This document shows positions 1 through 6,572 of a DNA stretch of 8,644 nucleotides, piece by piece. A program made the translations under genes and the position numbers. Source of the stretch: Flavobacteriales bacterium (GTDB taxonomy: Bacteria; Bacteroidota; Bacteroidia; Flavobacteriales; UBA7430); the NCBI GenBank assembly GCA_024959975.1, contig JANXFM010000016.1, forward strand, positions 1 through 8,644, written 5' to 3'. Below the pieces are notes generated by a model. It worked only from the letters and a program-made list of their open reading frames with translations, was not told where the DNA came from and ran no database searches. Numbering within the stretch: the first letter of the stretch is position 1; the number at the start of each line of letters is the position of its first letter.

Positions 1-824
1 CCAAGGTTTTTGGGTTCTCCATCGAGATGTGTTTTGGCGTGTTTACTTTTGATAATGGCTTGCGAGCAGCTAATGATCTTCATTCTTTTATTTAAATGGA
101 ATCGGCGAGTAGCCAGGGCCAATAATAGTTGTGGGATTTCATAAGAATGGAAGGGTTTTAAAACACAGAGCTCGATTAAACCATCATTGATAATGGATTC
201 CGGAGAGACAATGGCATTATTTCCAAATTGACTTCCGTTGGCAAAACTTATTTGTACGGCTTCGCCATCAAATACACATTTCCCATCAATTTCTATTTCA
301 TATTTTTTTGCAGAATACGTCCACCATTCCGAAAGGATAAGTTTTAGATAGGTTTTCATCCCTCGTTTTTTTCTTTTGGCAAAACAGTGTGCAATATGAC
401 CATCGTAACCCATTCCCGAAACATTTATGAAGAATTTATCGTTGGCAGTACAGGAGTCAATTTTTCTTGAATTCAAGCTGTTCAGTAATCGTAGTGCTTT
501 AGTTACATTCTGGGGGATTCCCAGATGACGTGCCAAACCATTTCCCGACCCTGTAGGGATAATGCCTAGAATACAAGTGTTGTTTACCAATGTCCGACCG
601 ATTTCATTTACAGTACCATCACCACCTACTGCTACAATGATATTTGCACCATTGTTACAAAGTTTTTTGGCTATTTCTGTAGCGTGATCTTCTCTCTTTG
701 TGTAATGTATGTGAGTTTTAAAAATCTGTGCATCGATCTCTTTTTCGATTTTCTGCAGGATATTCTTTTGCTTTCCCGTTCCCGAAACAGGATTGATAAT
801 AAAATGTATGTTTTTCTTAGACAT
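1..824 (-). CDS. Diacylglycerol/lipid kinase (YegS/DgkB-like), 3' end cut by window edge
   Basis: This is a cytosolic lipid kinase of the DAGK catalytic family, which transfers phosphate from ATP to diacylglycerol or a related lipid. From the ATG at 824 the frame stays open for 274 codons to the left edge. Visible motifs are the N-terminal NPVSGTGK (residues 11-18), the nucleotide-binding GGDGTVNEI (67-75) and PTGSGNGLARHLGIP (90-104). A C-terminal HLDGEP is typical of the second beta-sandwich domain. Family members run to about 290-300 residues, so probably only some 15-25 residues are missing. The start lies inside the end of the upstream LtaS-like gene (shared ATGTCTAA, 817-824), which implies co-transcription and coupled translation. 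The lipid substrate cannot be read from sequence. Diacylglycerol is the family default, but sphingoid lipids are possible in Bacteroidota. Family assignment is firm; substrate is inferred. Confidence 0.93.
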   Translation of the reverse strand, partial: MSKKNIHFIINPVSGTGKQKNILQKIEKEIDAQIFKTHIHYTKREDHATEIAKKLCNNGANIIVAVGGDGTVNEIGRTLVNNTCILGIIPTGSGNGLARHLGIPQNVTKALRLLNSLNSRKIDSCTANDKFFINVSGMGYDGHIAHCFAKRKKRGMKTYLKLILSEWWTYSAKKYEIEIDGKCVFDGEAVQISFANGSQFGNNAIVSPESIINDGLIELCVLKPFHSYEIPQLLLALATRRFHLNKRMKIISCSQAIIKSKHAKTHLDGEPKNL

Positions 825-2706
825 CCAATTCCAGTTGGTTATTTATCATGCGGTAATTGTAATCTTGAATGTAAGCCTTAAGTTTATTTTCCATCTCTTG
901 TTTTAACTCAGGAAGTTCCAAAAGTAGGTTGTTTTTTAATAAGGAGTCATTTTTCATCTGATACAAAGCCATACTTTTTTCTCCATTAAATTGCAGCAGA
1001 TATCCGTCTTCCAGGTATTGATAGATATTGTTAAGATAATTTACGGCAAAGCCATTTTCGTCCCAAATCGAATTTCCAAAGCTTACGAAGCTGGTATCAA
1101 TATTTAAATAATCGATGATGCTGGGAAGTACATCAGCCTGTTGACAAACTTTATGAACGCTTGAGCCTAAACTATCGTTAGGGCTGAAAAAGATTAAGGG
1201 TATGGCATAAAGTCCGTTTGAGTTTTGGTATTCCTTGTGGGTAGATTTAAACGTGTGATCGGCAGTTACAACAAACAAGGTATTATCAAACCATTCACTT
1301 TTCTTTGCTTCTTCAAAAAACCTTTTTAAGGCATAGTCGCTGTAACCGATACTCTCGTGAATTGGGATTTCTCCCTTAGGGAATTTACCCTGATGTTCTT
1401 TAGGTATTGTGTACGGATGATGCGAGCTAAGATTGAAAATTGTAGAAAAGAAAGGTTCTTGTTTGGCATCTAATTCAGTTTTGTAAAACTGAAGAAAAGG
1501 TTCGTCAAAAATACCCCATTTCCCATCGTAATCTTTTTCGGGATTTGGATAAGCATCTAAGTCAACATAAGAGTCAAATTCGGCAATTTCGGCATAGGCA
1601 TCAAAGCCCATGGTTCCGGGATGGCCTCCGTGGTAAAAAGAGCAATCGTAAGATTGTTTTGATAAGATGGATGCAATACTATTACTTTTTTGACTTCCGT
1701 ATTGCGAAAGAATGTAAGGTTTGTCTGTGAGGGCAGGAATACCTGAAAGTATTGCCGGAATACCTTCGATAGATCTCTTTCCGTTGGCATAGGCACTATG
1801 ACATACCAGACTATGATTCATTAAGCTGTCCAGAAACGGGGTGTAACCCTCGAACTTGTTGTAATAGCCGATGTATTCCCTTGAAAAGCTTTCTAAGGTA
1901 ATAATAACAACATTCTTTTTAGTGGCAGAATCACTTTTAAAAGTTTTTTCAGCATTGAAATATGTTCGCGCTTCTTCGGGTTTAAAGTATTTTTTTTCTC
2001 GAATACCCTTTTCTCCTAAAGTACTGATCATACTGAAGGGAGCGTTTAAAATAAGGGGTACGTATTTCCCTTGTCCATAATAGCTGGCATGAATATTTTT
2101 TATCGGGCGAAGTTGTACGCCTCCTCGCATGGCCAAAACGGTTAAACCAAGTGTTAACAGAGGCAATAAATAAGTATGCCAAGTAATTTTAGACCGATGT
2201 AAAAAAAATTGTCGGTTTTGAATAAACTTGTAAGTTTTGTTCATTCCATAGATCAATACTGCAGAAATTAGAAGTAAAGACCAATAATCTTTTATGAAAT
2301 CTATGGTAACATGATTGGCATCTTCACCTTGTGTAAGAAATGAAAGGATGTCGGCAGTCATTCTTTTTCCGGTAAATTGAACGTTTACAACATCTGTAAG
2401 ATTTAGGAGTAGTGCCAATCCATTGAACCCGATAAATAAGATTCGTAGAACTTTTTGGTAGGCTTTTTTCTCTCTTTTTCGGGTTGGTGCAATTGACAGG
2501 AGAATAAACAGGATGTTTAAATAAGCAAAAGCCGAAAGGTCAAACCGTATGCCTTGCCAGAATACACCAGAGATACCATCTTCATAGATCAGAGGAAACA
2601 GATCGGCGGTGTAGCAGAAAAAGACGAATCTGCTGAGACTGTAAAAAATTAGAGCAATAATTAAGCACTGCAATAAGAATGACAAATGTTTGATGTGATT
2701 TTTCAT
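817..2706 (-). CDS. LtaS-type membrane sulfatase-fold protein (phosphoglycerol/phosphoethanolamine transferase-like)
   Basis: A 629-residue protein with the LtaS/OpgB layout. An N-terminal membrane part has about five hydrophobic segments (roughly residues 10-30, 57-73, 87-103, 141-155, 178-193), followed by a sulfatase/alkaline-phosphatase-fold domain (about 264-560) expected outside the inner membrane. Apparent metal or active-site positions are E272 (in ITLESF), S312 (in NGKRSIEG), W397, H429/H430 (SSHHPY) and D483-H484 (TADHTF). LtaS proteins use a threonine nucleophile in a GKTS motif; here the motif reads GKRS, so Ser312 is the likely nucleophile. The family moves a phospho-headgroup from a phospholipid to a glycan or lipid acceptor and releases diacylglycerol. 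Acceptor and donor are unknown here, and true lipoteichoic acid synthesis is not expected in a Gram-negative lineage. The stop overlaps the start of the lipid kinase gene by 8 nt. The first ATG immediately precedes the hydrophobic segment and was kept as start. Confidence 0.9.
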   Translation of the reverse strand: MKNHIKHLSFLLQCLIIALIFYSLSRFVFFCYTADLFPLIYEDGISGVFWQGIRFDLSAFAYLNILFILLSIAPTRKREKKAYQKVLRILFIGFNGLALLLNLTDVVNVQFTGKRMTADILSFLTQGEDANHVTIDFIKDYWSLLLISAVLIYGMNKTYKFIQNRQFFLHRSKITWHTYLLPLLTLGLTVLAMRGGVQLRPIKNIHASYYGQGKYVPLILNAPFSMISTLGEKGIREKKYFKPEEARTYFNAEKTFKSDSATKKNVVIITLESFSREYIGYYNKFEGYTPFLDSLMNHSLVCHSAYANGKRSIEGIPAILSGIPALTDKPYILSQYGSQKSNSIASILSKQSYDCSFYHGGHPGTMGFDAYAEIAEFDSYVDLDAYPNPEKDYDGKWGIFDEPFLQFYKTELDAKQEPFFSTIFNLSSHHPYTIPKEHQGKFPKGEIPIHESIGYSDYALKRFFEEAKKSEWFDNTLFVVTADHTFKSTHKEYQNSNGLYAIPLIFFSPNDSLGSSVHKVCQQADVLPSIIDYLNIDTSFVSFGNSIWDENGFAVNYLNNIYQYLEDGYLLQFNGEKSMALYQMKNDSLLKNNLLLELPELKQEMENKLKAYIQDYNYRMINNQLELDV

Positions 2707-2808
2707 TTATGAAGTCTCAAATTAAATTTAGTCCATAAAATAGCACCTTTATTATGCCAAAATACGGATTTATTCAATATTTTGGTCTCATAAAATTTTA
2801 GAATTGCG
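2707..2808. promoter_or_regulatory. Divergent promoter region between the LtaS-like gene and the E1 gene
   Basis: These 102 AT-rich bases separate two divergent starts and must carry both promoters. The best plus-strand candidate is TATTTTGG at 2778-2785, a 7/8 match to the Bacteroidota -7 box TAnnTTTG, which would leave a leader of about 17 nt before the E1 ATG. On the minus strand TTAATTTG and TAAATTTA are also 7/8 matches. No convincing -33 TTTG was found at the right spacing, and there is no Shine-Dalgarno sequence before either ATG. The exact boxes are tentative. Confidence 0.45.
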
Positions 2809-4794
2809 ATGAAAATTCAATACAATAGAAAAGCATACACGGATACACAACTTCAGGAGCTTTACAAGTCTATTCTTAAACCGAGGATGGTTGAAGAAAA
2901 GATGCTTATTCTTTTGCGTCAGGGGAGGGTATCCAAATGGTTTGGAGGTATTGGTCAGGAGGCTATTGCTGTTGGTGTAACCAAAGCCTTGAATCGGGAA
3001 GAATACATTCTCCCCATGCATCGTAATTTAGGTGTTTTTACCGGTCGGGATATTCCCTTAAGTAAATTATTTTCTCAGTTTCAAGGAAAAGAAAATGGTT
3101 TTACCAAAGGTAGAGATCGCTCTTTTCATTTTGGAACGAAAGCACATCATATTGTTGGGATGATATCTCATTTAGGCCCCCAATTGGCTTTAGCTGATGG
3201 CATTGCCCTGGCAAATAAATTGAAAGACAATAAACAAGTTTGTGTGGTATTTTCCGGTGATGGAGGAACGAGTGAAGGCGATTTTCACGAAGCATTGAAT
3301 GTCGCTTCGGTGTGGGACTTGCCCGTTATTTTTGTCATTGAAAATAATGGGTATGGTTTGTCTACTCCAACGAATGAGCAATTTCGTTGTGAACGTCTTG
3401 CTGATAAAGGTGTTGGCTATGGTATGGACGCTTATCGTATTGACGGGAATAATATTCTGGAAGTTCATTCTACCATTACGAAACTCGCTGAAGAGATAAA
3501 GAAGCATCCAAAACCTGTACTATTAGAGTGTCTGACGTTTCGAATGCGTGGGCATGAGGAAGCTTCGGGAACAAAGTATGTTCCTCAAGAATTGATGGAT
3601 GTGTGGGCTGAAAAAGACCCTGTAAAGAACTATGAGGCGTTTTTATTAGCTGAAGGTGTTATTGATGAAGATTTTATCAAAGCCTTTAAAGCAGAGGTAA
3701 AGGCTGAGATTGAAGAAGGTCTTGAATTGGCTGATGCAGCAGAAAATGTAGCGGCTGATACGGTAAGAGAATTGGCTGATATTTTTGCATCACATGATTT
3801 TACAGAGCAAAAGCCTGTAAGTGATGTCAAGAAGAATATTCGAATGGTAGATGCCATTTCCGAGGGTTTGCGTCAGTCCATGGAGCGTTTTGATAATTCG
3901 GTGATTATGGGCCAAGACATTGCCGAGTATGGAGGTGTGTTTAAAATTACAGAAGGTTTTGCAGCCCAATTTGGAAAAGACCGGGTAAGAAATACACCCA
4001 TTTGTGAATCTTCCATTTTGAGTGCAGCACTCGGACTATCCATTTCAGGATACAAAGCCATTGTAGAAATGCAGTTTGGTGATTTCGTGACTTCGGGTTT
4101 CAATCCGATTATTAATAATCTTGCAAAGTCTCACTACCGTTGGGGGCAAAATGCCGATGTGGTGGTGCGTATGCCTTGCGGGGCAGGAGTGGGAGCAGGA
4201 CCTTTCCACTCACAAACGAACGAAGCCTGGTTTGCACATACACCCGGATTGAAAGTCGTTTACCCAGCATTTCCGAGCGATGCAAAAGGACTGTTGGCAG
4301 CATCTATTGAAGACCCAAATCCGGTGATGTTTTTTGAACACAAAGCTTTGTACCGAAGCTTGTATGAAGAGGTAAATGAAGATTATTACACCCTTCCACT
4401 CGGAAAAGCTAATTTATTGCGCGAAGGAAAAGACTTGACGATTGTTACTTACGGCATGGGCGTTCATTGGGCTTTAAAAGCATTGGATGAACATTCTGAA
4501 ATTTCTGCTGACCTGATTGATCTACGTTCTTTAGTTCCTTTGGATAAAGAGGCGATATTAAGTTCGGTAAAGAAAACAGGGAAAGTAATTATTCTTCATG
4601 AGGATACCGTTTATGGTGGAATCGGGGGAGAGCTTTCGGCGATTATTTCTGAAGCCTGTTTTGAATCGCTCGACGCACCGGTGATGCGTTGTGGTAGTTT
4701 AGATACACCTGTGCCTTTTGCCGCTGCTTTGGAAGAAGATTTCTTGGCGAATAAGCGTTTCACCGAGAAACTATTGCAGTTGTTTCATTATTAG
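2809..4794 (+). CDS. Fused alpha/beta E1 component of a 2-oxoacid dehydrogenase (branched-chain type likely)
   Basis: A 661-residue thiamine-diphosphate enzyme that decarboxylates a 2-oxo acid and passes the acyl group to lipoyl-E2. It carries both E1 halves in one chain. The alpha half (about 1-300) has the ThDP/Mg motif starting GDGGTSEGD at 150 and ending in NN at 179-180, plus a loop with FRMRGHEE (244-251) matching the family's conserved R..GH region. An acidic, alanine-rich linker (about 295-335) leads to the beta half (about 340-661). That half has PICE with cofactor-activating Glu400, FHSQT with His467 matching the catalytic histidine of branched-chain E1 beta, and the C-terminal transketolase domain (YGGIGGE). 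The sequence favours the branched-chain (2-oxoisovalerate) group, but pyruvate cannot be excluded. It stands alone: E2 and E3 are not in the window. The next gene on the right is convergent. Confidence 0.93.
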   Translation: MKIQYNRKAYTDTQLQELYKSILKPRMVEEKMLILLRQGRVSKWFGGIGQEAIAVGVTKALNREEYILPMHRNLGVFTGRDIPLSKLFSQFQGKENGFTKGRDRSFHFGTKAHHIVGMISHLGPQLALADGIALANKLKDNKQVCVVFSGDGGTSEGDFHEALNVASVWDLPVIFVIENNGYGLSTPTNEQFRCERLADKGVGYGMDAYRIDGNNILEVHSTITKLAEEIKKHPKPVLLECLTFRMRGHEEASGTKYVPQELMDVWAEKDPVKNYEAFLLAEGVIDEDFIKAFKAEVKAEIEEGLELADAAENVAADTVRELADIFASHDFTEQKPVSDVKKNIRMVDAISEGLRQSMERFDNSVIMGQDIAEYGGVFKITEGFAAQFGKDRVRNTPICESSILSAALGLSISGYKAIVEMQFGDFVTSGFNPIINNLAKSHYRWGQNADVVVRMPCGAGVGAGPFHSQTNEAWFAHTPGLKVVYPAFPSDAKGLLAASIEDPNPVMFFEHKALYRSLYEEVNEDYYTLPLGKANLLREGKDLTIVTYGMGVHWALKALDEHSEISADLIDLRSLVPLDKEAILSSVKKTGKVIILHEDTVYGGIGGELSAIISEACFESLDAPVMRCGSLDTPVPFAAALEEDFLANKRFTEKLLQLFHY

Positions 4795-4807
4795 ATGAGT
4801 GATGAGT
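4794..4807. repeat. Tandem 7-bp doublet (GATGAGT)x2
   Basis: GATGAGT occurs twice head to tail. The first copy begins with the last base of the E1 stop codon TAG, so the doublet is the first sequence after the E1 gene. It is directly visible and exact. Two units alone could arise by chance, but a second, different 7-bp doublet lies 25 bp away in the same 52-bp gap. Confidence 0.6.
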
Positions 4808-4832
4808 TTTCAGTTGGTGACAATTCAGAATT

Positions 4833-4846
4833 TAATACCTAATACC
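4833..4846. repeat. Tandem 7-bp doublet (TAATACC)x2
   Basis: TAATACC occurs twice head to tail and ends exactly next to the ftcD stop codon (TTA at 4847-4849 on the plus strand). It lies in the short convergent gap between the E1 gene and ftcD. No hairpin-plus-T-tract terminator was recognised in this gap on either strand. Confidence 0.6.
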
Positions 4847-5911
4847 TTAGTTAAAATCTCCGTTCAACAGGTGTTCGATGATGCGTTCTTTTGGATGGAA
4901 AGGAGTTAATTCATCCAGCCCCATACTTTTAATAGCTGTTTTAATGATTTCACTTTCGGGAACAGAAGTAGACTTTTCTTCTTTTTTCAGAAAATAGATA
5001 CCGGCCTCGAGTAGGGCAGACTTCGGTATCAATCCGATTAATTCAGAACCCGTAACTTGAATTCCCCGGGCTTCTGCTTTTTTAGAAACTTCTTCGAAAA
5101 CAATGTGGATTGGAGTTTCTTTAATATTGGTAAGGTTCATGCTCACTTGAGCAAGGTCATATTCTTCGATGTACCAGCCAATTGCCTTAACATACTTCAG
5201 TGCACCGGGAGTCCATAAGGTGTTTCCATTTTCATCTTTGACAATTGCACCTTCAGAAATATTACCTTCTCGTTTTATTCTTCCTTTTTCACGAACATCA
5301 AAAGCAATGGCATTTGCTTTTCGTGCAGAAGTCGTGTTTAAGTTGACGTTGTAGGCAATGAGGAAATTACGGGCTGAAATGGCCGTTGCGCCGGTTTGTT
5401 TTGCCTTAACAAATTCTGCAGGACCAAAATCAGGTTTCCATTTCGGATCAACTAATTTCGTTTTTAGACCTTCATATTCCCCTTTCCGAACGACGGCAAG
5501 ATTTCTTCTTTCTTCCGTGCTGGCAGCGTATTCATAAAAGTACCCCGGAATTCCCAGCTCTCTACCTATGCGTTCCCCTAATTGGTGCGCGTATTTTACG
5601 ACCTCTTCCATTTCGATATTAGCAATAGGAATTAAGGGACAAACATCTGTAGCTCCAATACGTGGGTGTTCGCCACCCTGCTCACTCATATCGATTAATT
5701 CAGAAGCTTTTTTGATGCCTAAGAATGCCGCATCAATCACTTCTTGTGGGGTTCCTACAAAAGTTACAACGGTACGATTGGTTGCTTTTCCCGGATCTAC
5801 ATTTAAAAGTTTCACACCCTCTACCGTTTCAATGGCATCAGTAATCTGCTTGATCACGCCCATGTCGCGACCTTCCGAAAAGTTGGGTACACATTCGATA
5901 AGTTGTCTCAT
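4847..5911 (-). CDS. ftcD: Glutamate formimidoyltransferase, monofunctional, with C-terminal linker segment
   Basis: A cytosolic enzyme of histidine degradation that transfers the formimidoyl group of N-formimidoyl-L-glutamate to tetrahydrofolate. The 354 residues start with ECVPNFSEGRD (6-16), typical of the family. The segment GGEHPRIGATDV puts His82 exactly where the catalytic histidine of the mammalian enzyme (His82) is known. The N-terminal subdomain spans about 1-180 (ISARNFLIAYNVNLNT at 178-193 marks the junction) and the C-terminal subdomain about 180-300. Residues from about 295 to 347, with GLDELTPFHPKERIIEHLL, resemble the linker that joins transferase and cyclodeaminase in bifunctional FTCD, but the chain stops at 354 without the cyclodeaminase domain. 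No hutH, hutU or hutI lies nearby. It is 76 bp downstream of the methyltransferase gene, and may be read from that operon or its own promoter. Confidence 0.95.
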   Translation of the reverse strand: MRQLIECVPNFSEGRDMGVIKQITDAIETVEGVKLLNVDPGKATNRTVVTFVGTPQEVIDAAFLGIKKASELIDMSEQGGEHPRIGATDVCPLIPIANIEMEEVVKYAHQLGERIGRELGIPGYFYEYAASTEERRNLAVVRKGEYEGLKTKLVDPKWKPDFGPAEFVKAKQTGATAISARNFLIAYNVNLNTTSARKANAIAFDVREKGRIKREGNISEGAIVKDENGNTLWTPGALKYVKAIGWYIEEYDLAQVSMNLTNIKETPIHIVFEEVSKKAEARGIQVTGSELIGLIPKSALLEAGIYFLKKEEKSTSVPESEIIKTAIKSMGLDELTPFHPKERIIEHLLNGDFN

Positions 5912-5934
5912 TTGGAATAGAATACTTTACATCG

Positions 5935-5942
5935 CTAAGATA
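5935..5942 (-). promoter_or_regulatory. ftcD: Candidate -7 box upstream of ftcD
   Basis: In the 76-bp gap between the methyltransferase stop and the ftcD start, the minus strand reads TATCTTAG, a 7/8 match to TAnnTTTG. It is placed 23 bases before the ATG, a usual distance for a short leader. No clear -33 element is seen, so ftcD may instead be transcribed by read-through from dld. Confidence 0.35.
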
Positions 5943-5987
5943 AGAATAGGTGGAAGTCTATGAAAGAGCTTTCGGTTTGAATAATGT

Positions 5988-6572
5988 TTATTGGTGGTTT
6001 TTTACCGAAATAAATAACTCTCTTCCCTTTCTGGATGTGATAGAATTGTATGCCTGCTCCATGTTAACCTGCTTGAAATATTTGGAGAATAGCTTTACAT
6101 AATCGCTTTTTCTCCCTCCAAAAGGAGGTCGGTTGCTGTAGAGTTTTTCGTTAAAAAGCAGCCCCACCAGTTTCCCGTTTTCAGTGAGTAATTTTTTCAT
6201 TTGAATAACATAGTCTTCTCTTAGGTCAGGCGTGATGGCACAGAAAAAGGTTTGTTCAATGATGAGTTCGTATTGCCCTTGATGCTTGAAAAAGTCTTCG
6301 CATATCAGTTGTTCTTTTGGAAATTCAGGCGTTCTTTTTTCGAAATCGTCGAGTGCTTTTTGCGCCCAATCGATGAGGAATACATTTTTGAAACCCAATT
6401 GATGAAGGTACTCGGCTTCGTAGGCATTCCCACATCCGGGAATGAGAATTTTTATGTCTTTGTGTTTTAATTGATCGAAATACGCTTTCAATGGGGTAGA
6501 GATGTGTCCGATGTCCCAGCCCATATCTTGGTTGAGGTAGCGTTCGTTCCAAAGGTCTTTGCTGAGCTTCAT
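5988..6572 (-). CDS. TPMT-family SAM-dependent methyltransferase
   Basis: A 194-residue class I methyltransferase of the thiopurine S-methyltransferase (TPMT) family, using S-adenosylmethionine. Seen in order: W8-NERY-12 and GWDIG (18-22), the N-terminal TPMT signature; the SAM-binding IPGCGNAYEAEYL (44-56); acidic Asp68 ending the next strand; EQTFFCA (106-112) with Arg118; and PPFGG (149-153). The length matches bacterial family members. I chose the ATG at 6572 because its ATGA overlaps the dld stop TGA (6569-6571), the classic coupled junction; an in-frame TTG at 6578 would add only two residues. The natural substrate is unknown. Characterised relatives act on thiols, halides, selenium or tellurium compounds, and nothing nearby identifies which. 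Family confidence is high; role is open. Confidence 0.92.
   Translation of the reverse strand: MKLSKDLWNERYLNQDMGWDIGHISTPLKAYFDQLKHKDIKILIPGCGNAYEAEYLHQLGFKNVFLIDWAQKALDDFEKRTPEFPKEQLICEDFFKHQGQYELIIEQTFFCAITPDLREDYVIQMKKLLTENGKLVGLLFNEKLYSNRPPFGGRKSDYVKLFSKYFKQVNMEQAYNSITSRKGRELFISVKNHQ

Noticed and set aside
817..2706. Calling the membrane transferase a true lipoteichoic acid synthase
   Set aside because: Lipoteichoic acid is a Gram-positive polymer, the window looks like Bacteroidota, and the nucleophile motif differs (GKRS). Only the family level is supported.
3190..3507. 105-codon minus-strand open frame inside the E1 gene
   Set aside because: Antisense to the conserved ThDP-binding region of E1, with no recognisable motif; the E1 reading explains the sequence.
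4847..5911. A histidine-utilisation (hut) operon around ftcD
   Set aside because: None of hutH, hutU or hutI is present in the flanking sequence; ftcD is alone in the window.
5568..5963. 131-codon plus-strand open frame opposite ftcD
   Set aside because: It lies almost wholly antisense to the well-supported ftcD coding sequence, has no family resemblance and no promoter context; it is a shadow frame.
5962..5973. GAAAG-AG-CTTTC inverted repeat between the methyltransferase and ftcD as a terminator
   Set aside because: A 5-bp stem with a 2-nt loop is not a plausible intrinsic terminator, and no T-run follows.
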